Shown: positions 37,001-46,060, numbered from the stretch's first letter. The stretch: DNA of 64,000 nucleotides from Saprospiraceae bacterium (GCA_027080725.1 JALWRC010000040.1:1-64000); one strand, 5' to 3'. Numbers and translations are program-made. The notes: a model not told the origin generated them from the letters alone.

Positions 37001-37393
37001 GATGAGCTCCGCTTCTTCCATCCGGCTGACCATCTGTTTTAATTGCAATATATTGAGCAATTTGTCCTTTACATCGGGAAAGTGCATCCCAATGATTTGG
37101 GCGGCTTGTTCATGCGAAATCACCTTGCCGAGGTGATAGTAGGCCAGAAGATGTTGACCCACCCAATACCCGAAAGCCCCTAAGCTCGTCAATATAAAGG
37201 AGTAGTACAGCCCCTTGCGTACAAACCGGCCAAAGTAAAAGTAATGCTCCAAGACATTAAACAGCAAGAACAACGAGCCCACTAAAGCAAGGGTATATAG
37301 TGCCCCTCGAATGATTTTATTGAGATAAAATCTACGGATAAAAGCATCAAGCTTTTGTATTAATAAGCCGTAATTGTCTTTAGTTTTTATCAT
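34064..37393 (-). CDS. DUF4175 family membrane-anchored coiled-coil protein
   Basis: 1109 residues. Two N-terminal membrane helices (about 28-47 and 60-82) and a third near 155-175, then a region with Ig-like beta content (about 200-500), then a very long Lys/Glu/Gln-rich coiled coil (about 520-790 and 940-1090), with a Met/Gln stretch (QMQMQMQSQ). Matches DUF4175 as known in Bacteroidota, and is of the usual large size. Predicted to sit in the inner membrane with a long helical domain; the role is unknown, possibly envelope stress or structure. First gene of the five-gene run. Confidence 0.82.
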   Translation of the reverse strand: MIKTKDNYGLLIQKLDAFIRRFYLNKIIRGALYTLALVGSLFLLFNVLEHYFYFGRFVRKGLYYSFILTSLGAFGYWVGQHLLAYYHLGKVISHEQAAQIIGMHFPDVKDKLLNILQLKQMVSRMEEAELIEASIRQKSEQIKPISFQSAIDLTRNKKYLKYALIPLLFILGILALAPGIIRDSTARIIANNQSFEKPLPFHFKLKQSHPRVIQFDDYTLEVETTGEEVPDRGFIHINGYAYRMKSSAPGRFSYRFHNVSKDVPFKLTSGEVESETYTLKVIPKPHIQNFEARLQYPRYTGRKSEILHNVGDFIVPAGTRILWTFETEHTDGVTMRFDTQKDPVSLEQRGENIYEMKHRVLRNEGYKIYISNKEVVRGDSAAFGIQVIPDQYPVIEVKSYVDSAALGERYFAGKATDDYGINKLFFKYTIHRSKDHTTEKGLKALPVKGKRSTLYDYRWVVDSLHLLPGDVVEYYFEVWDNDAVNGSKSAKTSVEKITLPTLEELKKKSEKNSEDIKKALQKNMEASKKIRRQLKKLREKLLQKKDLNWQDKKDLERLLEKQKELQKEFDRIKKKLDENLKNNQKTDPENKEMQEKEEQLQKQFKDAMSDEMKDLMKKIEDLLQELNKDQALEMTEKFEKQTLQSEKDMDRLLELFKQLEVEKELKDKIDALKKLAEEEEKLSKETEDKKEPNKALQKKQEDIEKKLDNLKKEMEKLKEKNEQLEHPKKVDIKPEKLDEPKEDMQKSQKEMKAGNNSKASKSQKSAAKKMKDMAEQMQMQMQSQESDQQVEDLKALRQILENILTLSFDEEDLIVLLDKQDVSSPGFVNNARKQFDIKRQFQIVEDSLVALSKRVVQIEKFILDQVGKVNTHIDNSIDNLEARNKPVASNHQHRALTALNELALMLSEAMNQMQKQMAKKMPGNQMCNKPGGSGKPGNVPMDKITSGQKKLKEDLGKMMKKAKQGKKPGGSKEFAQAAARQAAMRKALEQLQREKQEQGKGSKELQKIINEMNKIEEDLVNKRLTHEMLKRQQDILTRLLESDRAERQRKYEEKRKSETAQEMERKLPPSLKEYLKKREKDVELYDNIPPDLRPYYKYLVEQYYKSLKS

Positions 37394-37836
37394 ATTTATT
37401 CCTTAAAAAGCAGAGTCTATCTCCTATAACGATATGTTTTGGCATACAAGTCTATGTGTTCGCATACAAACACAAATCTTACAACTCAATCGACTTAACC
37501 CGAAGAACTACAACCTATAAACTCAAACGAGGAATAATTGTTTAACAGCGTGAGGCACATACTGGAAATCAAACCTCAGGGATGCTTTCCAATAAAAGGG
37601 GTGACATTGTTTTCCTTTTGTTATCCATTCCGGAAAGTCTTCAAATATAAAGCATTTTAATATGGGAAATTTTCTCACCTTTGATTCCTCAGCGATTTAG
37701 CAAGTTTATATGTTTTTCCAAAGCTTCCTCAAAAAATCATAAAAGGTGCATTAAAAAAGCCCGGAAGTTACTTCCGGGCTTTATCTTTTGTGTTAGTAAT
37801 ACCTGATGGAGCGGACTCCCGGACTAATAACAGGAT
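37394..37836. other. 443-bp gap before DUF4175 with a 20-bp-spaced direct repeat
   Basis: No gene. On the DUF4175 side the octamer GCATACAA occurs at 37442-37449 and again at 37462-37469, exactly 20 bp apart (about two helical turns), which is the layout of a dimeric activator or repressor site. The terminator for the OmpA lipoprotein gene is at 37756-37782. The middle (37480-37740) shows nothing I can name. Confidence 0.4.
37756..37782 (-). terminator. intrinsic terminator after the OmpA lipoprotein gene
   Basis: Perfect 12-bp stem AAAGCCCGGAAG / CTTCCGGGCTTT with a 3-nt loop; on the minus strand the stem runs into TTTTTT. It lies about 55 bp after the stop at 37837. The strongest terminator in the window; it may also work from the plus side. 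Confidence 0.9.
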
Positions 37837-38604
37837 CTATTTCTTCATACCTTTATACACTTTGTAAAGTGCTTCGGCATCGGGATCCAAGACGAAATCC
37901 ACTCTACGCTCAATAGCATTGGCATCTTTGCCTTCTACCACAATACCCATTTTGTCGAGATCAGCACGTCCTGCGGCAGTCATTTGAGCGGCGGGAACAC
38001 CGTCTTTCAACAAATCTCTAACCACGGTAGCTGCGCGTGCAACACTTAAATCCCAATTGTCCTTATAAAGGTAACGGGTTCTTCTAATGCGGTCGGAGTC
38101 GGTGTGACCCATGACCAAAATGCGCATATCCGGATGTTTTTTGAATACGTCAGCGAGTGTTGCGACAACATCCCTTCCGGACCGGGAAAGGTCTGCGCGA
38201 CCTTTTCTAAATAGTACATTGTCTGTCAGTGACAAAATCAGATGGCCGTTCTTTGTAGTAAAGTGGAGATTGGGATCATCTAATCCGGAAAAAGCTTTTT
38301 TAATCTGCATTTTGATATTAGCAATCTCTTTTTCCTTTAATTTTTGCATTTCCAGAGCAGAAGCAGCATCTTTTTTAGCATTCATAGCTTCTGCTTTTAG
38401 TCTGCTGGCTTCTCCTTTGAGATTGGCCACTTCTTTCTGTGTTTCAGAAAGCTCACTTTTAAGCATTTCAAGGCGCTTTTTATGTGCCATTTGTGCTGCA
38501 TCGTACTCCTCTTGTAGTGACTTATATTTTTTGGAAGACACACAAGAGGACAATAGTCCGGCTAATAAGAATAACGAAAGTAAATGTTTAAAATTCATTT
38601 TCAT
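37837..38604 (-). CDS. OmpA family lipoprotein with coiled coil
   Basis: 255 residues from the Met at 38604 (an open frame extends to 38640). Lipobox LLAGLLSSC marks a lipoprotein, followed by a coiled coil (about 25-100, KSLQEEYDAAQMAHKKRLEML ... broken by Ala/Lys repeats) and the OmpA peptidoglycan-binding domain (about 115-240: LVMGHTDSDRIR, LSVARAATVVRDL, AAGRAD). Anchors the outer membrane to peptidoglycan. Single-gene unit between its own promoter region and a strong terminator. A -7-like TAACTTTG on the minus strand at 38767-38774 could drive it. Confidence 0.9.
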   Translation of the reverse strand: MKMNFKHLLSLFLLAGLLSSCVSSKKYKSLQEEYDAAQMAHKKRLEMLKSELSETQKEVANLKGEASRLKAEAMNAKKDAASALEMQKLKEKEIANIKMQIKKAFSGLDDPNLHFTTKNGHLILSLTDNVLFRKGRADLSRSGRDVVATLADVFKKHPDMRILVMGHTDSDRIRRTRYLYKDNWDLSVARAATVVRDLLKDGVPAAQMTAAGRADLDKMGIVVEGKDANAIERRVDFVLDPDAEALYKVYKGMKK

Positions 38605-38899
38605 ACTGTACATTTTTACGGGTTGATGAAATGCAACCATTTAGAATGGTCCGATTGAGTTGTAGTATTTCTTTTTCAACCAAAATTAATTAGTTTCAAC
38701 AGGATGATAAAGCCTAATTACAATCACAATGTACCATATCTTAATAGCTACGATAAAATATAGCGCCAAAGTTATAACAATCTATGAAATATTATAAAAT
38801 ATTCAAGGCGCTTTATCACCGAAGGGCTAAGATACTGTTGTATAAATGACAGGGATATAGATTTCTGTTAGAGAATGAAGATAAATATGAATACAATCT

Positions 38900-38929
38900 T
38901 TTGAAATAGGCTTAAGATACCTATCTTTG
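38900..38929 (+). promoter_or_regulatory. Bacteroidetes-type promoter of the metalloprotease genes
   Basis: TTTG (38900-38903), an 18-bp spacer and TATCTTTG (38922-38929), an almost ideal -33/-7 pair. A start site near 38936 would give a 30-nt leader before the ATG at 38967. The rest of the 362-bp gap back to 38605 holds the opposite promoter and no gene. Confidence 0.75.
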
Positions 38930-38966
38930 GCACCAATTTTACAGTTATCTTAACAGTATTCCATTT

Positions 38967-41900
38967 ATGAAGCGATTGTTTCTCTCTTTTTATGCCGTAT
39001 TCTTTTTTGGATTTTCACTCTTGTTTGGACAATCGAATCGATTATATGAGGAAATTCAAGCGATAAAACAATCCGGTCAAAGGGCCACACATGTCCAACC
39101 ATTTCATACCTCCCAATGGAGAAGCACGCCGGGTGCACTACAATCCTATGTTAAAGAGGCGACCATCTTATCCGTAGACAAAGGCGTTTTACAAACTATC
39201 CGTAATACGGCACCGGATTTTATCGCTTTTGATATCCCCTCTATGGATGGAGCACCTCCGTATGAATTGGAGTTGATGAAGGAATCGCCCTTCATGCCTT
39301 CCTTTGAAGTGGTCGACGCAGATAGTCGTCCGGTGGACTATCATCCCGGAGTGTATTATCGCGGCATAATCAAAGGGGACAGACAGTCGGTCGTGGCCAT
39401 CAGTTTTTTTGAAGACGATGTAATAGGGGTAATGAGCCCACTCAGTGGAAATTTGGTGATAGGAAAATGGAAAACTAATAACCGGGAAGAGGTTTTCCTC
39501 GTTTACAAGGAGAGAGATCTTTTGCTTCCCCACTTGTCAAGTTGTGAAGTGGACGATACATATGAAGTGGCGTACGGCGAAATGAGGGAAGATAACCGGG
39601 AAGGATTATTAGCACGTGAATGCAAAACAATAGCAGTGTATCTCGAAGCTGATTATTATGTATTCCAAAAGAAAGGGCGTTCGGTCCAAAGTGCGACCAA
39701 TTATATCACCGGATTGTATAATGTCGTATCCACCCTGTACGCCAACGAAGGGATAAATACCAAAATCAACAAATTGAAGGTATGGAATAAAAGAGACCCA
39801 TACAATTATTCCAGCAGTAATGCCGCACTGAGCTCATTTGGCTCTAGGGTCGGCAATAATTTTGATGGAGACTTAGCGCACTTGCTGTCTTTATCCCCAA
39901 ATAATTTGGGCGGATTGGCTTGGGTGGATGTGCTGTGTAAGAATCAACGCAGACACGCATTTTCGAATATTGGGGCCGGATATACGGAGTTCCCTACCTA
40001 TTCATGGAGTGCAGAGGTCGTAACCCATGAGATGGGACACAATGTGGGTTCACGTCATACCCAACACTGTTCATGGGGTCCTCGCCACAATCAGGCGCTC
40101 GACAACTGTGTAGCGACGGAAGGCGGCTGTCCGAGAGGTCCTGCGCCTAAAAACGGAGGAACGATTATGAGCTATTGTCACCTGACCAGGTATGGGATAA
40201 ATTTTAGAAATGGTTTTGGTCCCGAGCCCGGAGATCTCATCCGCAACCGGGTGAGGGGAGCGTCTTGTCTCGGGACAGCCTTTGTGGCAAGTATTGCTCC
40301 CAAAGGCACAGTAAATGTCTATTATGGAGACAGTACGGTGTTGTCCGCCTCTCCTACCGGCAGCAAGTACACTTACCAATGGTATCGTTCGGGACTGGCA
40401 CTCCCAGGTGCGACCAATTCTACTCTTGTGGTTAAGGAAAGTGGCATCTATTTTGTCGAGGTAACAACAACATGCTCTGTAATCGCATCGCCTGTCAAAG
40501 TGGTCAACAGCGAATTTCTCGCCAGTATTAATTATCCTCCCGTACAAGGGGGACGGGACAGCGTCAGGGAAGAGGTGATGGATACGATTATCGGTGGCAA
40601 AACACAGCACTATGAAGTAAGCTTTGGCCCGGAGGTTTATCGCAATATTCCCGATGGCTCCCATCAATGGTATATGCAGATGATTATCCAATTAAAAGGC
40701 GGATTTCCCACTTATCTCAACCGTCTAAAGATGACCGTCAGAGGCCCGGCAAATAGCGGTATTTTATTGGAAGATTTTTATCCGGCAGATGGTGTAGATA
40801 TACTTGTAGCTGAAGATACGTTTAATTATAACTTGGGGAGGACCAATCCTACAGGGACATGGCAAATTGATGTCACAAATGAAAACAAAAATAGCTCAAC
40901 GGTCAAACCGATTGTATTTGATATTGACCTGGCATTTGTATGGGTCTTGAAAAGTCGACCTTCTGATCAGAATGTAAGAACCTGCGCTCAGGGCAAAGTC
41001 ACGTTGGATGCAGGAGTAAAAGCAGATAGTTATCTATGGTCAACCGGAGAAAAAACAAGGCAAATCATAGCTCTCCAACCCGGTAATTATGCCGTTACTG
41101 CGACGAAGGGTTCCTTGGAATCATCGGATGATATTGATGTCATAATTGCTCCGACAGATTATGAGATTAGCCAGACTATTTGCGAAGGGGAAACGTATTT
41201 ATTTGGGCAGCAATCTTTGAGTCAAAGCGGGACTTATCACGGAAGTTTTACTTCTTCTGCGGGGTGTGATAGTGTCGTGACCTTGCATTTGGAGGTGAGC
41301 CCCACTTTTTATAAGGAAGAGTCTCTTTTGCTTTGTTTCGGGGACGAATTTCAAGGGAAAAAATACTACAGAAGTGATACCTTAGAGCAGTACTTGCACA
41401 GTGCTGCAGGGTGTGACAGTACGCGCATATACTACATTAGGGTCAGTCCGCAGATTATTGCGGCGGTCGAGGCAGATACGAGTTGCCCTAATGTGGGTTC
41501 GAGAGTGAAGGTTTTTTCCAACAACCCCGATGACACCTACTTGTGGTCCAATGGAAAGACCAAGAGTAAGATTTATGGCGTAAAAGAGGATAGCATTTCG
41601 GTTACTATCACCAATCCGGATGGGTGTCAACTTGAAAAGACTGTGGAAGTACCTCATTATCCCGTTATCTCATTGGAGGCGGAAGTGCGCCCTATTTCGT
41701 GCTTTGGAGACCGGGATGGAAGTATCCGGTTAATCATTGATGGAGGAAGTGGCAAAAAAACGATTAGGTGGAATGATGGGTTTACCGGATTGAACCGCAG
41801 CGCTCTTGGCGAGGCGGAGTATCTCATTATGGTAGAAGATGAAAAAGGGTGTAAGGAGGAGAAGACTGTTCGTTTGGTAGAGCCGGATTCGTTGTCCTTG

Positions 41901-42386
41901 TCGGCACAAGTGCAAGATACCAGGAAAGGATTAAAGGAGGGCAGCATTGTACTTACGGTAGATGGAGGCACTATGCCCTACAAATATCAATGGAGCAATG
42001 GCGCTACCACCAAAGATCTCCAAAATATAGGAGACGGGAAATACAGTGTCCTGGTCACAGATAACCACCAATGCCAAAAGAACCGATCCTATATTGTGGG
42101 AGTGGACAATGCCGTAAAAGCATTGGTTCATTCTCCAATGCTTTTGAAGGCTCGTCCTAGTCCTGCTCATTCTGTACTGTACATCGAAGGAAGAATACCC
42201 GGTATCGGACTGACAAAGTTGATTATCACAGAGGTATCCGGCAAGCCTATTTTTGAAAAGACTTATAAAAACAGTACGGAGATACAGCTATCGATGGATG
42301 TTTCCCATTGGGCAGAAGGGGTTTATCTCATACAGTTGAATCAATCGGGCAAGCGCATTATCAAGCGGATATCCATCGTTCATTGA
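38967..42386 (+). CDS. T9SS-exported reprolysin-like metalloprotease with SprB repeats (copy 1)
   Basis: 1139 residues. Signal peptide (FYAVFFFGFSLLFGQ), propeptide-like region (about 25-200), M12B-type zinc protease domain with HEMGHNVGSRH at His354 and a downstream MSYCH Met-turn, an Ig/PKD-like region (TYQWYRSG), a proprotein-convertase-P-like sandwich (about 520-680), a Ser/Thr-rich 'gliding motility' region, two SprB-type repeats (ISCFGDRDGSIRL, GTMPYKYQWSNGAT), and a T9SS sorting domain (LLKARPSPAHSVLYIE). Exported endopeptidase. The next gene is a clear paralogue in the same domain order, 74 bp away. Contains one exact 13-mer. Confidence 0.9.
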   Translation: MKRLFLSFYAVFFFGFSLLFGQSNRLYEEIQAIKQSGQRATHVQPFHTSQWRSTPGALQSYVKEATILSVDKGVLQTIRNTAPDFIAFDIPSMDGAPPYELELMKESPFMPSFEVVDADSRPVDYHPGVYYRGIIKGDRQSVVAISFFEDDVIGVMSPLSGNLVIGKWKTNNREEVFLVYKERDLLLPHLSSCEVDDTYEVAYGEMREDNREGLLARECKTIAVYLEADYYVFQKKGRSVQSATNYITGLYNVVSTLYANEGINTKINKLKVWNKRDPYNYSSSNAALSSFGSRVGNNFDGDLAHLLSLSPNNLGGLAWVDVLCKNQRRHAFSNIGAGYTEFPTYSWSAEVVTHEMGHNVGSRHTQHCSWGPRHNQALDNCVATEGGCPRGPAPKNGGTIMSYCHLTRYGINFRNGFGPEPGDLIRNRVRGASCLGTAFVASIAPKGTVNVYYGDSTVLSASPTGSKYTYQWYRSGLALPGATNSTLVVKESGIYFVEVTTTCSVIASPVKVVNSEFLASINYPPVQGGRDSVREEVMDTIIGGKTQHYEVSFGPEVYRNIPDGSHQWYMQMIIQLKGGFPTYLNRLKMTVRGPANSGILLEDFYPADGVDILVAEDTFNYNLGRTNPTGTWQIDVTNENKNSSTVKPIVFDIDLAFVWVLKSRPSDQNVRTCAQGKVTLDAGVKADSYLWSTGEKTRQIIALQPGNYAVTATKGSLESSDDIDVIIAPTDYEISQTICEGETYLFGQQSLSQSGTYHGSFTSSAGCDSVVTLHLEVSPTFYKEESLLLCFGDEFQGKKYYRSDTLEQYLHSAAGCDSTRIYYIRVSPQIIAAVEADTSCPNVGSRVKVFSNNPDDTYLWSNGKTKSKIYGVKEDSISVTITNPDGCQLEKTVEVPHYPVISLEAEVRPISCFGDRDGSIRLIIDGGSGKKTIRWNDGFTGLNRSALGEAEYLIMVEDEKGCKEEKTVRLVEPDSLSLSAQVQDTRKGLKEGSIVLTVDGGTMPYKYQWSNGATTKDLQNIGDGKYSVLVTDNHQCQKNRSYIVGVDNAVKALVHSPMLLKARPSPAHSVLYIEGRIPGIGLTKLIITEVSGKPIFEKTYKNSTEIQLSMDVSHWAEGVYLIQLNQSGKRIIKRISIVH
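39098..39110 (-). repeat. GGTATGAAATGGT 13-mer, exact
   Basis: Exact copy antisense to metalloprotease 1, which reads it as QPFHT. Partly homologous to the copy at 42577, so not fully independent. Confidence 0.85.
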
Positions 42387-42431
42387 TGGGTGTTGTCGTT
42401 ATTATCTCATTCACCACAGCCGGATTTTTCC

Positions 42432-42444
42432 GGTATGAAATTGT
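42432..42444 (+). repeat. GGTATGAAATGGT 13-mer, one mismatch
   Basis: GGTATGAAATTGT in the 74-bp gap between the two metalloprotease genes; no coding constraint here. Confidence 0.65.
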
Positions 42445-42460
42445 AAAATAAAACGTAAAT

Positions 42461-45400
42461 ATGAAAATTTTCCTGTACCTATTCACATTCTTGTTTCCTT
42501 TTATGTCCTATGGGCAAAAACCACTCTACGAAAAGGTTATGATCTGGCAATCGGTCCACCAACCGGAAAATATCCAACCATTTCATACCATAGAGAAGAG
42601 AGGCTATTCTGTAATCAAAAAGGGCGTAGTAAAGGATTATGCCCTCTTCGGGTTAAATCCTCGCCAGGTGGACAAAATGGTAACGAATAAGCCGGAATTT
42701 GTACGGTTGGAAGTGCCGGTAGAGTCCGGAGAACCGGTACATCTATTGATGGTATTGGAGGATGTGGTGACGCCCTCCTTCAAGGCGGTCACCAGTGCCA
42801 ATCCGGAGCGAGCATTTGAGTTGCCTTCCGGCAGCCACTACCGGGGGATTATCGAAGGTCAGCCGGAATCTTTTGCCGCTGTTAGTTTTTTTGAAAATAA
42901 TATCATAGGGGTATTCTCGGGCGACGACACCGGCAATCACGTTATCGGCAAACTCGAAGGCGAAAACATATTCATCAGTTATAATGATGCAAACATCACC
43001 AATCCTCCGGTGATGGAGTGTTGGAATGAGTATTTGTCGGGCCTGATGCCATTGGAAGAGGCAACTGATGGTACGCGGCGGGGCCTGTCGATATCTGAAG
43101 CGCCTCCATGTAAACAGATTAAAATATATGTCGAAGCGGATTATCTCATGTACCAAGAGAAGGGACGATCTAAGACCCGGGTGATACAGGATGTAAATGG
43201 AATGTTTAACGTTGTCGCGGCGCTTTATGAAAATGAAGGTATCAATGTGAAAGTAAATAAAATCGTCGTTTGGACCAGCAAAGATCCCTATAACACGCAG
43301 AATTCATTCCAAGCTATCCGGGATTTTGGTGCTCGAGTGAGGGATAATTTTGATGGGGATCTGGGGCATTTACTCAGTCGCTCCCCCAATAATTTAGGGG
43401 GAGTGGGATGGATAGATAAATTGTGCACCCGGTACAATTCCGGTACCGGTCAAGGTAGAGTTGCATATAGCAATATCGGTACAAGTTACCGAAAATTGCC
43501 CACCTATTCCTGGAGTGTGAATGTGTTGACGCATGAAATGGGACACAACCTGGGTTCGTACCACACCCATAGTTGCCGATGGAATGGAAATAATACCCAA
43601 ATCGATGACTGCGGCAACATCTTTGCTTCTAACAACGGTAACACACCGGAAGGTCAACGCTGTTTTGACAAGCGTAATCCGATTGTTCCATCCCGGGGAG
43701 GCACCATTATGAGTTACTGTCATTTGAACCAAGTCGGCATCCGGTTTAGCAATGGATTTGGGGAGCAGCCTGGTGATGTCATTCGTGGAAAGGTGGCTCG
43801 TGCAAGATGTTTGGGAGGAGCGTTTAATGCCGAAGCCTTCCCAAAAGGGCCGGTAGATTTGTATTATGGGGATTCGACATTGTTGCGGTCTACCCCTTCC
43901 GGTGCGGCTTATACAAGACAGTGGTATCTAAACGATGAACCCATAGCCGGGGCCACCAAATCTACGATAAAAGTCGGGCAACCCGGCAAGTACCGGGTAG
44001 AGGTGGTGAAGGATTGTAGTGTCTTTAGTAATGAGGTTAACGTTGTCGGCAAGGAGTTCATTGCAAGTATTAATTACCCTGCCATCAAGGGAGATTCGGG
44101 TGAGGTTAAATTTGAATCTACACTATCACTTCCTTCCGGAAAGAAAGATACGATGATAATAGATGTTCCTGTCGATGTTCTTGAGATGCTACAACAGGAT
44201 TTGTTGCATTGGGATGTCGAGATGAAGACGTATATCAAATACGGACGCCCCGGTGATATCAGTATTTTGAAAATGGGTGTACTGGGCCCCATGGGATCGG
44301 GTATTTACCTTCCCAATTACGACCCAACCAAAGACGAAAAACCCACTCAGAGATCGGTGCGGTATTACAAGTTCTTCGATCGTATTAATCCGGGAGGTAT
44401 ATGGCGATTTCCGTTGTACAACCCCAATGATTCTAACAAGGTATCAAGAAAAATGTCCGTAAATGTAACCCTCACTCTTAGATGGAAAGCTAAAAGTCGC
44501 CCATCTGATCAAGATATCTTCCAGTGTGACGGACCGGATATGGTCACCTTGGATCCCCGGCTCTCGGGGGATAGTTATCAATGGAGTACAGGAGAGACCA
44601 CCCGGACGATTACGGTTTCTGAAGGGGGGTATTACGCAGTTACAGTGACAAAAGGTGTCTTAATCTCCAACGATGATGTCAATGTCACCTTCAAACCGGA
44701 AGCTGTCAATAAAGATACGACGATTTGTCAGGGAATGGAAATCTCTTTTGGACGATTGAATATAGACGAGCCCGGAGATTATACCCAGAGTTTTACCGAT
44801 ACTTCGGGATGTGAACAGGTAGTCAACTTGCATGTGGAGGTTTTGCCGTCGAGTACTTCGTCACAATCTCTTGCGCTTTGTTATGGCATGATGTTTTTAG
44901 GGGAGGAGCGCATTGTTGATGATACATTGGAGGAGACCCTTGTCGCGGCAAATGGTTGTGACAGTGTCGTAACCTATTATATCGAGGTTCAACCCGAGAT
45001 TGTGCCCAAGGTGCGTTATGATACGGGCTGTTATCAAGCCGGCACAAGGGTCGTACTTTCGTCACCGGAGGGAAAAGCCTATTCGTACCGTTGGCAAGAT
45101 GGGATATCGGGAGATAGTGTGGCGATGGTTTCCGATACACAAGCCAAGGTAGTGGTGGTTTCCGGCGATTGCGAGCGAGAGGTCATTTTGCAGATTCCAC
45201 ATTTTCCTAAAGTCTCTTTTGATGCCAAGGCGAGTGATGTACTTTGTTTTGGGGAGGATAACGGATCGATAGTATTGGACCGTTTGCATGGGGATTGGCC
45301 TTTTACATTTTATGTTAATGGAGAGGTTAATCATCTACAAGACGGGAAAATCCGGGTTGGGAGAGGAGAGTATGAGGTCTATGTGGAAGATGCCAATAAT

Positions 45401-45937
45401 TGTAAGAGCGACACTACCGTATTTAAGATCAACCAACCGGATTCACTCCAACTCAGCCCGACGATTACGAATACAAAGCCCGGTAAAGAAGTGGGTTCGA
45501 TAAGCATTGAGGTTCGGGGAGGAGTGGCTCCCTATTCGTATAAGTGGAGCACCGGAGATACTACAGCTATCATTGACCATTTGGCCAAAGGGATTTATAC
45601 TGTAAAGATTACGGATGCCAATAATTGCATGAGAAGCTATGATATTGAAGTAAAGGAATCCGTTGCGACGGTGACCCCCGGAATTTTTGAAAGCATAGGC
45701 ATATTCCCAAATCCGGCAAACGACGTATTAAATATTCGGATGACTTTATCCCAACCTCAAGAGGTCAATTTCCGTCTTTACGATGCAAGGGGAGCGGTCA
45801 TAAGACAAGAGAACCTTAGAGCTAAGGTAGATTTTGGTATGAAATGGTACACATCGGATCTGGATAGTGGAGTATACTATATTCAAATCACCACGAATCA
45901 AGGTTCCACGACACGCAAGATATGTATAGCCAAATAG
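42461..45937 (+). CDS. T9SS-exported reprolysin-like metalloprotease with SprB repeats (copy 2)
   Basis: 1158 residues, the tandem paralogue of the gene before it. Signal peptide (FLYLFTFLFPFMSYGQ), propeptide region, catalytic HEMGHNLGSYH (His358) and MSYCHLN Met-turn, an insertion with extra Cys after the active site (NNTQIDDCGNIFASNNG) not found in copy 1, the same sandwich and Cys-rich modules, SprB-type repeats (VLCFGEDNGSIVL, GVAPYSYKWSTGDT) and the T9SS domain (IGIFPNPANDVLNI). Divergence is well beyond a recent duplication. Holds two exact 13-mer copies, at residues 39-43 and in the sorting domain. Confidence 0.9.
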   Translation: MKIFLYLFTFLFPFMSYGQKPLYEKVMIWQSVHQPENIQPFHTIEKRGYSVIKKGVVKDYALFGLNPRQVDKMVTNKPEFVRLEVPVESGEPVHLLMVLEDVVTPSFKAVTSANPERAFELPSGSHYRGIIEGQPESFAAVSFFENNIIGVFSGDDTGNHVIGKLEGENIFISYNDANITNPPVMECWNEYLSGLMPLEEATDGTRRGLSISEAPPCKQIKIYVEADYLMYQEKGRSKTRVIQDVNGMFNVVAALYENEGINVKVNKIVVWTSKDPYNTQNSFQAIRDFGARVRDNFDGDLGHLLSRSPNNLGGVGWIDKLCTRYNSGTGQGRVAYSNIGTSYRKLPTYSWSVNVLTHEMGHNLGSYHTHSCRWNGNNTQIDDCGNIFASNNGNTPEGQRCFDKRNPIVPSRGGTIMSYCHLNQVGIRFSNGFGEQPGDVIRGKVARARCLGGAFNAEAFPKGPVDLYYGDSTLLRSTPSGAAYTRQWYLNDEPIAGATKSTIKVGQPGKYRVEVVKDCSVFSNEVNVVGKEFIASINYPAIKGDSGEVKFESTLSLPSGKKDTMIIDVPVDVLEMLQQDLLHWDVEMKTYIKYGRPGDISILKMGVLGPMGSGIYLPNYDPTKDEKPTQRSVRYYKFFDRINPGGIWRFPLYNPNDSNKVSRKMSVNVTLTLRWKAKSRPSDQDIFQCDGPDMVTLDPRLSGDSYQWSTGETTRTITVSEGGYYAVTVTKGVLISNDDVNVTFKPEAVNKDTTICQGMEISFGRLNIDEPGDYTQSFTDTSGCEQVVNLHVEVLPSSTSSQSLALCYGMMFLGEERIVDDTLEETLVAANGCDSVVTYYIEVQPEIVPKVRYDTGCYQAGTRVVLSSPEGKAYSYRWQDGISGDSVAMVSDTQAKVVVVSGDCEREVILQIPHFPKVSFDAKASDVLCFGEDNGSIVLDRLHGDWPFTFYVNGEVNHLQDGKIRVGRGEYEVYVEDANNCKSDTTVFKINQPDSLQLSPTITNTKPGKEVGSISIEVRGGVAPYSYKWSTGDTTAIIDHLAKGIYTVKITDANNCMRSYDIEVKESVATVTPGIFESIGIFPNPANDVLNIRMTLSQPQEVNFRLYDARGAVIRQENLRAKVDFGMKWYTSDLDSGVYYIQITTNQGSTTRKICIAK
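42577..42589 (-). repeat. GGTATGAAATGGT 13-mer, exact
   Basis: Exact copy antisense to metalloprotease 2 at the position matching 39098, read as QPFHT. The same protein segment, different flanking DNA. Confidence 0.85.
45836..45848 (+). repeat. GGTATGAAATGGT 13-mer, exact
   Basis: Exact copy in the sorting domain of metalloprotease 2, read as GMKWY. Copy 1 has no match at the corresponding place. Confidence 0.9.
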
Positions 45938-46052
45938 GCTATACATTGGGGATAAAGAAGAGACAGTTGTACTGAATACGGTTTAGGCTTTCCGCGAAAT
46001 AGTTTAGTAAGTATCGGGACGAGGGGGATAAAGGAGAATAGCAAATAAACAG

Positions 46053-46060
46053 TACCTTTG
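46053..46060 (+). promoter_or_regulatory. -7-like element before the outer-membrane barrel gene
   Basis: TACCTTTG, an exact TANNTTTG match 85 bp before the ATG at 46145. No TTTG at the -33 position. Confidence 0.4.

Noticed and set aside
43530-43546. GCATGAAATGGG, a near match to the 13-mer at the metalloprotease active site
   Set aside because: It encodes the catalytic HEMGH, so protein conservation explains it; not counted as a copy.
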